Origin: Oehlia diaphana
Taxonomy: Eukaryota; Glomeromycota; Glomeromycetes; Glomerales; Glomeraceae
DNA length: 64,000 nucleotides
Direction: 5' to 3'
Assembly: GCA_003833135.1 (NCBI GenBank)
Contig: QZLH01000088.1
Coordinates: forward strand, 47,434 to 111,433
Notes under the pieces: model-generated
What the model saw: only the letters and a program-made list of their open reading frames with translations
Told to the model about the DNA's origin: nothing
Database searches by the model: none
Shown here: positions 44,711 to 57,266 of the stretch, in pieces
How the letters are laid out: each line of letters opens with the position of its first letter
How positions within the stretch are numbered: position 1 is the stretch's first letter
Program-made: the position numbers and the translations under genes

Positions 44711-46325
44711 ACTAGCATAAAGTATAACAGGTAACTTGTTATGAAAAATTACTTATATAATAAAATATCATTAAAGCAATTTAAAAGTGGCATTCATATT
44801 TTTACAATATTCTTAAGAGATTTGACAATTAAATATTAACCAGAAAAAGCTAATTATAGCATAAAAGTATCTTTACATATTATTTACCTTCGTCTAAAAA
44901 CTTTTTTTCTGGCCTTTATTCCCTGATTTCTTAATTTACTTTTAATGTATTATTAAGTTTTTCAATACGTTATATATCTCATAAATAACGTGATAGTAAG
45001 TTTATCAGGAAATTTGATATAAAGCGTTGATGCTGAAGGTCCCTAAAATACATATTGTTTAGATCTTTTATGTAACAATTGTGAAAAAGCTATGCCATGC
45101 TATAAGTGGGTTAATTACATACATATCTGCTCATGATACTAAGTGCCAAGCGGTTATCTGTTATGAGTTAAAAGTCTTGCAAGATTATAGCATTAGCCTT
45201 GACCTTAACAAGATTGAAAAGTTATTTATGGTATTATAATATCTTTGTAATAATAATACAAAATTTGATGTTAAAGAAGTTTTAAAAATGATACTTTTTT
45301 AAAACTTCTATACATTTTCAGATTTAATTAGATAGGATTTCTTTAAAATTTAAAATAATCTATAATTGAAGTAGAATATCCATAAAGCTATTTAAGGTAA
45401 TATATTACCTAAATTATAAAATCATTATTTATTGATATGCACTTTTTTTCATTTATTTAAAAACATAACTTTTACTGTTTCACTCTTTTTATGAAGAGTC
45501 ATTGCTTTATGAAAAATCAAATCAACTGAATTTATTTTTTTGTAAAAGGAAAATACAAAATATGAAAATATTTCAAATCATAAAATTTTTAATATTCGCT
45601 AGGATTGTTTTCTCATTATCTCTTGTACCAGTTAAAGTCTTCGGAATGTATATTTTTTAAATAGTAAAACATATCTTAATTTTCCTTTTTACTTAAACGA
45701 TCTGGAATTTTCTGATCCAAATTTTAAAAAAGATATGCTAACTTAATAATTTGTTAAAGCAAATTAAAAAAATATATATACAATAGACGAATCTCTGATA
45801 TTTTACATAATTAAACGTTTTTATTTATAATTCCGGCCTAAATTATATGAATTCTTTCTCTTATTTTTATGAAAACTGGGGAGATTGTGTTAAGCAAAGA
45901 TTGAGTTATTATATTCTAAATATATACAAAATATTTATAATTCCATTCATTATTACTATATATTTTTTATTGAAACAATACTATTATATCTAAATTTTGA
46001 AAAAGAACGTCACTTGTAATAACCTTTATTACTTATGGAAACTGCAAATAATTTTATATTGCAGATTTGGAATAATTGATACAAATGATTCGTCATTAAT
46101 AACAAAATTCTCTACTCTATTTTAATTTTAATTACTTAAATATTTAGGAACAGAACATTTTAAACCTTGTTATAACCTATAATAATATTATCATATAACA
46201 GTATCTGAAACGTTTTTGTAATCAAAGAGAAATCATTTAAAATTCTTGATATAATTATAATCTATAAAATACACACTGACATTAGTACTTTATTTGAACA
46301 ATTTCCCCTTTTTTCTTTTTGTTTC
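44711..46325. other. Intergenic, no gene seen
   Basis: AT-rich spacer with no ORF or repeat I can support. Confidence 0.5.
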
Positions 46326-47275
46326 TTAACACAAGGGTCGACGATTCTAAATTTGAAAAAATAAAAATTTCGAGTACATAATTAAATAATTAAAAGTATT
46401 AAAAATAAACATTTGTAATAGTCCGAATATATCCTACCAAATAGTTTTTTCATCACCTCTTCGGCGGATAGCCGCCAGTTAAAATAACGAAAATTACTAT
46501 TTATAAGGGGGTTTGACTTAACATAACGATTTAATAATCTAGGACAACTTAATTATTATTATTATAATCTTATCCAATTTCGCCATCAAAGCATCCAATA
46601 TGCAATGGTCCATCATTGAACTTAACTTTATGCATTTGAACAATTTCGATGGCATAGAATGCGGTCCATACATCATTTATGTAGATATCCATTCTTTTTT
46701 CACGATCGGAAAGTGTATAAGTTATGTGATACCATTTATTTAACAAAAGTCCGTCCGTAACTGCTTCAATTCCTGCATTATTATTCCAGTTGCCTGTGAA
46801 GCGAGGATGTAGTCTGGAATTGTTTGCAAATAGGAATAGCCCAGCCGTATTATTAAAATTCCCTTCTGTTTCGATACCTGATACAAGTGTATTTTATGTG
46901 TATGTGTAATCAATTTGGACGTAATTCTAAAAATAAATTACCAAATAATCTGAGCTCAATAAAGAGTCATACCTTTTTGAAATATACCGTCCCAACCAGA
47001 ATGATGACTCTTAAGTCTCATCCGTAGTGACACTGACAATTCATCGTTCACCTCGGGTAATTCTGTATGTTGCACTATTTTTAATTCGTTTAACGCAATA
47101 GGCTTTGAAATAATCTCATAGAACTCATTCATGGAAAATTTCTTCATTTTCTTTATAGAAAACAAACAGTAAACTAATAAATTAATTGATTATAAGATAA
47201 AGTAAAGAAAGAGACATTAATAATGGAAAATTGTGAATAAATATATATTATGGTTACATTGAGATTGGCGCGCAT
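46326..47275 (-). pseudogene. LamG/concanavalin-like membrane protein, copy D, broken
   Basis: On the minus strand the exon order of the LamG family is visible: anchor exon from ATG 47275 (MRANLNVTII), with a stop in the membrane segment, then LSVSLRMRLKSHHSGW, a second exon about 46878-46576 (AGLFLFANNSRLHPRFTGNW ... MDIYINDVWTAFYAIE), and a third with RYFNWRLSAEE. The donor after the second exon reads GGATAAG rather than GGGTAAG, giving an immediate TAA, and the third exon has one extra A. The last exon still reads N-R-R-P-L-C-stop (46346-46326). Several independent lesions indicate a pseudogene. Confidence 0.75.
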
Positions 47276-48464
47276 CTATCTTTTCCAAAATATATTTTAG
47301 TCTCAAAATAAATGGGTGTATTTTTACTTGCTCTGCATTTTATTTAGGCTTCACATGTGGTTTTGGATGTCATTTTTGACTTAACTCACTAAACTTTTGA
47401 ATAATTGGAATATCGTTCAAGTCGGTTATACTAATTTTCGCCTCTAGTTCTAGGGTCTGGTTGATTAACATTTGGAATTTTTTGATTTGTAATCATTTCC
47501 GGACTCATGACTTCTGCCATTGTAAAGATTAAGCCCGTGATAATAATCACGTTGCCACCTTAACCTTTAACAAAGTAATTTATTAATAAAATTCAAGATA
47601 CATATGCTTGGTTTGATCTAAGTTAATATTAGTAAAAATCAATAACAAAAATCATTAATAAAATTTCCTTAATATTTTTCATTCACGAAGTTGATCCTTA
47701 ATATCCTCCCAAAATCTCACTCTTTTTATAGTAATTTCCTGATCTACATAATCCCTGGGTTTTAATTTACAAGTTTTCCTGGATTTCTAGTTCCAATTTT
47801 GTAGATCCTTGATCATATGATAAGTATATGATAGTTTAGAGTCATTCCGGACTCCTATTGGTCCTCTTTTATATATATTAGTTTAAAGTCTTTTCGGACT
47901 CACGTGATAAAGCAGACTAACTAAATTAAACAAAATAAAATTTATACACTAAATCTAAATATAAAAACTGCGCCACACAATTAATAAATTACTATGTATA
48001 TCACGGCATTACACCATCGTTACATGAATCCGATTTAGTTCCACATCGGATCCAATAGGAACCTAGAGTGAAAATTAGTATAGTATCAAGTCACCTTAGG
48101 ACTAATTTTTGAAGTTGCTACTGTACGCCACGAGCTTGTTATCAGAATTATATAATGACGGCTGGAATTATTCGAAAGAATTTTGTAATTTTTTTAGTAT
48201 TTTTTTGTAATTTTTCGTAATAAAGTTTGAGAAACAAAAATAATAATTTAATAAAACTCAAATTGTGAACAATAAAAAAACATCATGTTTTATTATAAAT
48301 AAATTTTTAGTATCAGACATAGTTATTATTTTGTTATTCTACAGCCAAATAGGAACATGCTTTTTCATCATGCTGACATTTTTTTATTATACTATAAATA
48401 AACTATCACATAATTATTATTGATATTTTTGATAAGATGATCATTGGCGGCTGCAGAATAACAC
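47276..48464. other. Intergenic
   Basis: AT-rich spacer upstream of LamG copy D. No gene is supported. Confidence 0.5.
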
Positions 48465-48541
48465 AGTTATTTGATAGGGGGTTAGAATATCACCGAACTG
48501 CTTCGCAGTTCGGTGATATTCTAACCCCTTATCAAATAACT
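48465..48541. repeat. 77-bp near-perfect palindrome
   Basis: Arms 48465-48501 and 48505-48541 (37 nt each) are complementary with one mismatch around a 3-nt loop (TTC). The centre reads ACCGAACTGC-TTC-GCAGTTCGGT, markedly richer in GC than its surroundings. A frame overlapping it (48437-48652) is a by-product of the palindrome. It may be a minimal foldback element. Confidence 0.85.
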
Positions 48542-50800
48542 AATATATATCCTATCACCTATTCAGTTTCACCTATTTTACATTTTGTTAATTTGTTTTT
48601 GAAGGGTTCGATGATTCTAAAGTGTATTGTGAGCAATAAAACAAATATGTAAAAAAATAAAAATGTCTACTTATTTTTCATTGCTTCTTCAGTAGATAAA
48701 CACCAGTTAAATAACGAAAATTACTATAATTACTATTAATGAAAATTATACTTTCAATCTCTTATATTTGATAAATCATGATCAATCTCACCATTATACG
48801 ATCCATATGATTATATATTCTTAATTTCTGTGATTGCGTTATGTGAAAATTCAATTTCAATATGAAAATAAAAACGCTTCTCAGTTTTTTTTATTGATTT
48901 TGTGTATTTACAAAAAATATAACTTTTTAATATTATTTTATAACATACTTATAATATAAATAAATCAAAACACGAGTATCCTTGGGTTTTTTAATAAATA
49001 AATAAATAAATAAATATTTTTTTTTCTTTCATCAGTGATCGATCACAGTCCACAGACTCAATATTATCACTTTAAAATTTAAAATTTAAAAAAATTATTA
49101 GGCACAAATTTTTTATAATAATGATTAATTGAAAGTCATTTTTCGTTAAAAATAATTATTTGTTGTTGATATACAAATTATTATATATAAAACAAATTTC
49201 GGAGTATTAATTTTGAGGTGATGCTAAATTTTATCATATGTTACTGCTAAAGGAACATTTAATTTTAAACAACATCAGACTAATTATAAGTACACGATCT
49301 GTATAATGATAGGTATAAACTGATGTGGAATGTACAGTATTTTAATACTGTTTTATCTCAGTTTAGTTTATTTTTATTTAGAGCGTCTATTAATATACTA
49401 CTTTGACCCTAAACAAAATGAATTGTCAAAATGAGAAAATTTCATTAGCCCTATTCTTGCAAAATTGTTTGATGAAATAATGGAAATTATTTGAGTAAAA
49501 ATGTGGGGTTTGAATTTTTTATTGAGAAGAGCCCGCCATTTATTAGAATATACTACCTATTCTCATTTACAGCGGTAAGATTGAAAATATTTCTAGTAAG
49601 ACCAACGAAACGAAACCTGATAATACTTGCAACGAGGTAGCATCATATGTCATCAAGATGGTATTTTTGAAGTAAACGTTAATACAACTACATTGGAAAT
49701 AGGTTTCCTAAAGGTGATAGGAAATTGACATTAAAAAGCTAAATGATGATTTCAATAAAATGCTGAAAGGTAAGTGATTTGCTATGCAATAATTGTCTTT
49801 TTTATACTTTTATCTTACACATTATTCCGATAGATATCATTAGTTTACCAACTACAGCATCACATTCAACGTGAAGCTAAAGAGAATCAACTCACCTGTT
49901 TGGAATTATATGGGATGTGAATTAAGTTAATTAAGAGATTCCATAAATCTTATGTCCCTATTTTATTAATCTTTACTTTTTATGTTATGTTAGAGGTCTT
50001 TATGTTGTGGACAAGTTAATTAAGATCTTCATACCAAATTCCAAAGACCAACTATATGCACTAAAAGAGGTTGTCGAGAAGGTCTACATGTTCAAGGTAT
50101 TATGCCAACAGTTCAACGTGTTTGTCTTTATAACTCATGACCTTATTTCATCCTTTGTATTACAGAGCTGAGTCATGGATTATTAATTGAAAATACAAAA
50201 AAATAACGCCTAATTCTACATCACCTTCAAAAAACTCTAAAAGGCGATTATCAATATATTGAATTAATTAAATCCGCTTGTAATGTAAATTGTGAAAATT
50301 TATTTTGTTCCGTTTGTTCCAAAAAGGAACGCGCGTGTGGAGAATACTTAACTAGCGTCTAAGGATGTATAGAACTTTAATACTATATAGTAAAGAAGAA
50401 ATAACGCGGATTACAGTATATCTACCTCTCCCAATGATGCATAATATTGCGCCACATTTTACTGCGCCCTAGTGACCTTTAAAGAGATTTTTTTTACGTT
50501 CGTTCATTTCGCTGTCTATTAAGGAGGACGGAAAAATTTAGCACTTAAGCCCTGTTATATATCACATTAATGAAAAACACTACCGGTGATAAATAATAGA
50601 AAACTTATTATACAAATTGACACCATATACAGATCACGCTATATAGTTAATGATATCAGGTGATCTTCATTTTAATAGTGATATTCCTTGTGATTGGTTG
50701 TTCTGCTAATTGTGCTATCCTGGAAAGGAAGAAAAATTTTACTAATTTGGTTAGCTATTATGCGCTAAGTATAGGGTACGTTTTTTATATTATTGATATT
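48542..50800. other. Decayed coding fragments, no intact gene
   Basis: Two open stretches at about 49853-49918 (HHIQREAKENQLTCLELYGM) and 49995-50098 (GLYVVDKLIKIFIPNSKDQL and on to KVYMFK) look like neighbouring exons of one old gene of unknown family. No consistent frame extends beyond them. At 48990-49010 there is a short AAATAAAT-type run. Confidence 0.4.
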
Positions 50801-50802
50801 GA

Positions 50803-50890
50803 TATTGAAATTGAATTGATATTGAATTGATATTGAATTGATATTGATATTGATATTGATATTGATATTGAGTTGATATTGAGTTCAATA
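50803..50890. repeat. TTGATA hexanucleotide microsatellite
   Basis: About 14 units of TTGATA and variants (TTGAAT, TTGAGT) run through this stretch. It is non-coding. Confidence 0.85.
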
Positions 50891-51229
50891 TTACGAACAA
50901 TGGTCGTTTATATAAAAAAATTGATCATGATCTGCAGCATGAGATCAAAATCCAAGAGCTAACCATATATTGACATCAAGGAATTATGAATTGACTGGTC
51001 AAATATCTAAGAGCTAACTATATATTAACATCAAGGAAATATTATTATTCATAAACATTGTTCAGGAGGCTAATTCTTGTGATTATAATAGGAATTGAAG
51101 ATCAAAATTTATAATATATAAAATTCGGATGTATATATATATATACATATATTAATAAAATTTGGATATATATATATATTTTTAATATATATCCGAATTT
51201 ATTTTGTTAAAAAAATATATATACCTGAA

Positions 51230-51850
51230 TTTATTAAATTTCTTTATTAAAAAAATATTATACAATTTATTTAAAAAAAAACAATTTATTAAAAAAAACA
51301 ATTTATTAAAAAAAACATTATATGAATTTATTTATTAAAGAACAAAAACATATATGTTAAAAAAAAATTATATGAATTTATTTATTAAAAAATATTATAT
51401 GAGTTTATTTATTAAAAAAAAGCAATATACAAATTTAGTGATTATTTAAAAACTTTAATTATTAAAAAAATTTAATGAGTTTACTTATTAAAATATATAT
51501 TACATGAATTTGATTTATTAATAAAATTATATACCCAAATTTATTAAATTTTTTTTACTAAAAAAATATTATACAAATTTATTTTAAAAAAAACATTACA
51601 TGAATTTATTTATTGAAAAAACATTATATGAATTTATTTATTAAAATAAAGGCATTATATATTAATAAAAAAATTATTTATTAAAAAACATTATGAGTTT
51701 ATTTATTAAAAAAAGCATTATATGAATAATATGATACAAATTTAGTAATGATAAAAAAACATTATATGAAATTTATTATCAAAAAAAATATATGAATTTA
51801 CTTATATTACATGAATTGATTTATTAAAAAAAAATTATATATATTACACA
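51230..51850. repeat. Degenerate AT minisatellite
   Basis: Units of about 25-35 bp built on ATATGAATTTATTTATTA and a run of A are repeated many times over about 620 bp, with variable A-run length. It has no coding content. Confidence 0.8.
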
Positions 51851-53131
51851 AATAAAAAAAATGTGGACATAGAATCGTCCAAATTTAATTCGTGTGAAAT
51901 AAATTTTATTGAATAATTTTATTTTGATATGAATATAAATTATAATTACGTTTAATATAAAATTTTTAAAAAGTTTACTACAGTACAGTATGGTTAGAAA
52001 CTTTAGAAACTGAAAAAATTTTTTTAAAAAAATTGTTAAATGTTTTTTATAAATTAAAAAAATCATAATATTTCTTCTTTTAAAGCCAATTATAAAGATT
52101 ATTAAATCGAAATGCAAAAAAAAAATAAAATAAATTATTTATTTATTACCAATATTATTGTTTCTGCAAATAAGTGTTAAAATTTATGGTATATATCATA
52201 CTCTTAGTAAGGGCCGGCAACTGGCCCTATGGTATGACTCTAGTTATATACATCAAAAAGTATTAAGTTGATATTTATAACTTTTTGGTTAAAAATTGCT
52301 TTATGATAAATAACATATTCCTTTTATATAGAAATTCTACTTGAATTATATATGACACCAAACTAAAAATATATATATATATATCATCTATCTCATTGAT
52401 TTTAAGACTCATTTATTTATTTAAGTTCATATTGTTTATTTTTGACTTGTAGTAATATTAAAATATAAAATTCTTGAAGGATATGATTCAATTGAATAAT
52501 GATAATATGATAATAATATATATTATTTTATTTTTATGTGATGCATAGAAATTTTTAACGTTAGTTCCTTTATTAATTTATGATGAATTATTTGTAAAGA
52601 AATATTCCAAATTAAAAAAAATACTTTTTAACGTCTAATAAATATTCTTTAAGTATTCACTTGGAATGATTTACTATTTGAGAATACTGTAATTGAATTG
52701 TTTTTATAGTTCAAATTATAAAAGCGAAAGGAACATAAATTTAAATAATTTTGTTAATACAAATATAAATATTTATTTCAAGGATGTGTATGAAAAAAAA
52801 TGAACATATTTAAAATTAATCATAAGAACATTTTTTTTTTAAAAAAAAGAATAATAATAAGAAAATAACATGCATCCCGAACATTATGTATAATAAGTAT
52901 AAAATTTCCATTATTATTAAGTTACTATACTTCTTCGTTTATAAAGCTTTAATAATGCAAATACTATAAATATAATATTAATACCCAGAAATTTGAGAAA
53001 TCATTTTTGAGACGAAAGAAAAATTTGGTCAACTTACATGGTATACAAAAAGAAAATCAGTTTATTAAAAATAAACCACAGACATTTTTGTTACTGATTT
53101 TATTTCCTTTTTTTCTTTTTTTTTTTGATCC
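51851..53131. other. Intergenic, no gene seen
   Basis: AT-rich spacer. The minus-strand frame at 51824-52117 is Ile/Phe/Lys-rich and reflects base composition. Confidence 0.5.
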
Positions 53132-54070
53132 TTAACAGAAGGGTCGTTGATTCTAAATTTAAAAATCGAAATAAATATCATTGTAAATAAGAACAAACAT
53201 ATGTAATAGTATTAGTGTGTCATACCAAGTAGTTTTTCATTGCCTCTTCGGCAGATAGACGCCAGTTAAAATAACGAAAATTACTATTTTATTAATAGAC
53301 TACTTAGAATATATAAAATTTTTAATTTATATCAACTTAATTATCACTAAAATAATACCCAATTTCTCCATCAATGGACCATCCAATGTCCAATGGTTTA
53401 TCATTGAATTTAATTTTATGCATTTGAACATTTTCGATGGCATAGAATGCGGTCCATACACCATTTATATAGATATCCATTCTTTTTTCAGAATCAGAAA
53501 GTGTATAAGTTATGTGGTACCATTTATTTAACAAAAGTCCGTCACCAACTTCACCAAGTCCTACATTATCCTTCCAGTTTCCTGTGAAGCGGGGATGTAA
53601 TTTGGAGTTGTTTGCATATAGGAAGAGTCCAGGTGTACGCACAAGATTTCCTGGTGACTCTTTACCACCTAAATGTATATCTCATGTGGTCAATTTAGAC
53701 AAAATTTTAAAAATAAACTGTCTAATAATCCATGAAATAAACACTCATACCTTTACGAAAAACAGCGGCCCAACTAGAATAATGACTCTTAAGCTTTATT
53801 CTTAGTGACACTGACAACTCATCATCCACCTCGGGTAATTCAGCATGTTGCACTGTCAAACCACTTCCATTAAATATCCTAGGTTCCGAAATAATCTCGC
53901 AAAATTCTTTTACAAAAAATATCTTCATTTGCTTGATAAAAAACAAATAAACTAAAAAGTAAGTTAATTGACGTCTTTTAACTTACGTATGAGCAAAAAC
54001 ATGCAATCATCGTAGTATTATTATAATACGAAAAATTTTAAATAAAAATGTATGTTACACTAATTTGCAT
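53132..54070 (-). pseudogene. LamG/concanavalin-like protein, copy E, N-terminus eroded
   Basis: Minus-strand exons ending at 53751, then 53668-53359, 53283-53226 and 53152-53132, join in phase and are intact: LSVSLRIKLKSHYSSW, RTPGLFLYANNSKLHPRF, KWYHITYTLSD, MDIYINGVWTAFY, RYFNWRLSAEE, ending N-Q-R-P-F-C-stop. The family ATG (54070, MQISVTYIFI) runs into a stop at codon 11, so the membrane anchor is lost. An internal ATG at about 53928 could start a soluble single-domain protein of about 190 aa. It may therefore be a truncated but translatable gene and not fully dead. Confidence 0.6.
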
Positions 54071-55038
54071 GTTACTGTTTCAAAACAATTAAAATGCTTC
54101 TGATTGTTCACATATGGAATGAGATCGGCACATTTCATCTCGAAAGTTTGTGGCACAGCTGATGAACGATGCAAAAATTTCAATATACTATGTATATGTA
54201 ATTTCAAGCAAAATAGATAATAAATGTATTTTGATCACATGTTAATAATTCTGCATCCATTCTCTTCTTCCAATAGTGATCACATGTATAATTTTTATGG
54301 GTTGCTTCATTTCTTGCGGTTTTAAGTCAACAATAGAAAATAAATGAAATTATTATTATAAAAAATTCTTTTCATAGAAAGAATTATTCTATCCTTTTTA
54401 ATAATAAATATAAAGAAAAAAAAACCAAGTTCTTTTAAAAAGTAATAATATTCAATTATGTAATTACTATATGAATCTGTAATTTTTCAACCCTTTCATT
54501 AAGCATATTAAGCATATGTTTCTTTCTAGTATTAATAATAATGTCAAAAATATTTATCAAAAATTAATTTCTAAATAAAATTTTTTTATTGGTAAAAAAA
54601 TTTTTTTCGCTTTATTTAAATATAAAATTTAATCTGATAATACAACTTTGAATTAAACTTATACTCTTTAATTTTGGGATAAAATCTTCCAGTTATTTTT
54701 GTTTAATTATTTTGCTAATTTCCCTGTCTTTTTTAGATTTATAATGATTTTCAAGCATTTTAGAATTTTATGCTGATCATTGTAATTTCTGTCGTACATA
54801 TTTGTACAGTTGTACAAATTATAAAAAAATTCAAATTTAGAAATGGAGTTTTACACGACATATTTTTTGGAGTTAAGAATCCGTGAAATTCACTTGGCAA
54901 CTTTTTTCCTTTTCAAAATTTTCTCGATCCACTTATATCTTTATGAGTTTTTTTTTAAAAAAAAAAGAGTCAAAATAACTCTTAAATACAAAAAGGGTAA
55001 TCATATGTTATAATTACATACTTAATTGAAATTGCATT
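54071..55038. other. Intergenic
   Basis: AT-rich spacer. The last 200 bp should carry the promoter of the second kinase. No gene is supported. Confidence 0.5.
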
Positions 55039-57266
55039 ATGACTGATATTCGAATGGATGTCGTTTGGGCTACATATAATAGAGAAAAAATATTGGATTA
55101 TACCAACTGTAATAATCTAGATGAACGACATGAACTTAGAATACAAACAGCTCTTATTGATGAATCTCTTACAGAAGATGAAAAATTAGTAGTAATAAAA
55201 TTTATAAATGAAGATTATGACTATTTTAATATTCGTGATAATGAAGGAACAAAAAGAATTTGTGAAAATTGTCAAGATGAATGTTTAGCAACATTATATT
55301 GTGAACATTGTGTTCGAAATTATTTAAAAGAAAATTTTTCAAACTGGACATCTGGAAATAATGACATTGATAATTTAATACGGGAATGTCAAATGAAAAC
55401 ATTTCGACCAGATAATATAGTTGAATGGATTCCATACAATAATTTACAAGATGTTAAATATTTAACTAAAGGTGGATGTTCTGAAATTTACACAGCAGAA
55501 TGGATAGATGGACATTATGAAGAATGGGATTCTAAAGAAAATCAATTAATAAGATTTGGAGACCAATGTGTTATACTTAAAGAGTTAGAAAATGTTGAAA
55601 GTGCTAATCAAAGATGGTTTGAAGAGGTATGTAATTAAAAATGTTGTATTATTATTTTGAAATTGGTTTAACAATTATGTATATAATTTTTTAGAGCAAA
55701 TCTCATTTAACTATAAGTACCAAGTGGCCAGATGTAGTACAATGTTTTGGTTTAACAAAAAATCCATCAAGTGGAAATTATATGCTTGTAATGAATGAAA
55801 TGGAAATGGATTTAAGAACATATCTGAAGCAAAACCATAATAAACTTATGTGGAAAGAAAAGATACAAATTGCTTATAATATAATAGATGGAATTGACAG
55901 TATTCATAAAGAAAATGCCATTCATAGAGATTTGCATTCCGGAAATATATTATTTGAAGATAGTCAAAATTTTCGTATTAGTGATCTTGGATTTTGTGGA
56001 CCTGTTGATAAACCACTAAATAGTGTATATGGAAATCTTCCTTATATAGCACCAGAAGTAATTAATGGAAAAAAAACCACTTTTGCATCTGATATTTATA
56101 GTTTTGGTATACTTATGTGGGAAATTTCGTCTGAACAACCACCCTTTATTAATTATGAATATAATTATAATCTTGCAATGAAAATAGTAAATGGAATGAG
56201 ACCAATAATAAAACCAGGAACTCCTTTAGAGTATAAAAAATTAATGGAACAGTGTTGGGATGCTGATCCAATAAAGAGACCTGATGTTGATACATTATCG
56301 GATGAAATAATAGATCTATTATTAAAATTTCAAAACAATCAAGATGAAAACCAAAAGCAAATAATTTCCATTCAATATAAACAATTAAGTAATTACTATT
56401 TAAGTAATTCAATTGATTCAATGAGTAAAAATTATACTAGTAAAATTTATCAATTTGAAAATTTTCCCGAACCAAAAAATGCAACAGAAGGTAGTAATAT
56501 TATTTTGCAATAAATTATATGTTACATTTAATAATATATTAACATTTATTTTTTTTCATTTAATCAAAATACAAAATAGAAGAACAAGAAGGTATATACA
56601 ATAATTTGTTTTTAATACTTCAATATTTAATTTAATTCAAAATATTTGTGATAATTTTATAGCATTTCATAGTAAACCTTATAGTTTTGACATTCCTAAT
56701 GATAGTAAGTATTTTTAGTTTTAAATTAATATATGACTGCAATTTACAAATTATTTCTTATTAAAATACTTTAGTTGAAGATATTAATAATTCAAGTAAT
56801 GAGAAAAATAATAACACAAAATCAAATAGTGTATATAAAGGTAAATTATTATAATTTAAATTCAAAATTACTATAAAATAATAAATCAATTAACTTATAA
56901 TAAATTTTCAAAGCACTTGGAAAATTAGAAATAATTTCAAATTATGGTAAGTAAACATATTATCATTATTAAATCAATCATTATTAAATCAGCCATTATT
57001 TTTAATTAAATTATTATAATTTTAATAGATATTCAAAATGATCATAAAAAAGAAAATAAACAACAAACAAAGAAGCATAGTTTAGACACAAATGGTATAT
57101 AATTTTTACAATGTTTTATATAATAATAATGGAAAACAACAATTTATAATTATGTTTATATTTTATAATAGATGATGACGATATATATAATAATCCAAAT
57201 TTTCATTCAGAAAATCAAGATTTTGAAATTTCTGGTAATGTATCTAAAAAAATTAGGACATCTTAG
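55039..57266 (+). CDS. Tyrosine-kinase-like protein with Cys-rich N-terminal module, copy 2, 565 aa, eight exons
   Basis: Exons 55039-55626, 55695-56490, 56580-56591, 56663-56704, 56775-56840, 56914-56946, 57029-57094 and 57172-57266 join in phase (1698 bases). Exon 1 has the same 588-base length as in copy 1, with the CENC...CEHC knuckle at residues 75-91. Kinase motifs: LTKGGCSEIYTA (the glycine loop carries Cys where copy 1 has Tyr), Lys181 in VILKELENV, AIHRDLHSGN, ISDLGFCG and YIAPEV. Beyond the kinase domain, from the 12-base microexon (EEQE), six small exons encode a charged, Asn/Lys-rich tail of about 100 residues, probably disordered, ending KKIRTS. A serine/threonine/tyrosine kinase of unknown substrate; all catalytic residues are present. 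Confidence 0.9.

Noticed and set aside
48437..48652. 71-codon + strand frame
   Set aside because: Much of it is the 77-bp palindrome and no motif is present.
51824..52117. 97-codon minus-strand frame
   Set aside because: Ile/Phe/Lys-rich low-complexity product of an AT minisatellite and its flank.
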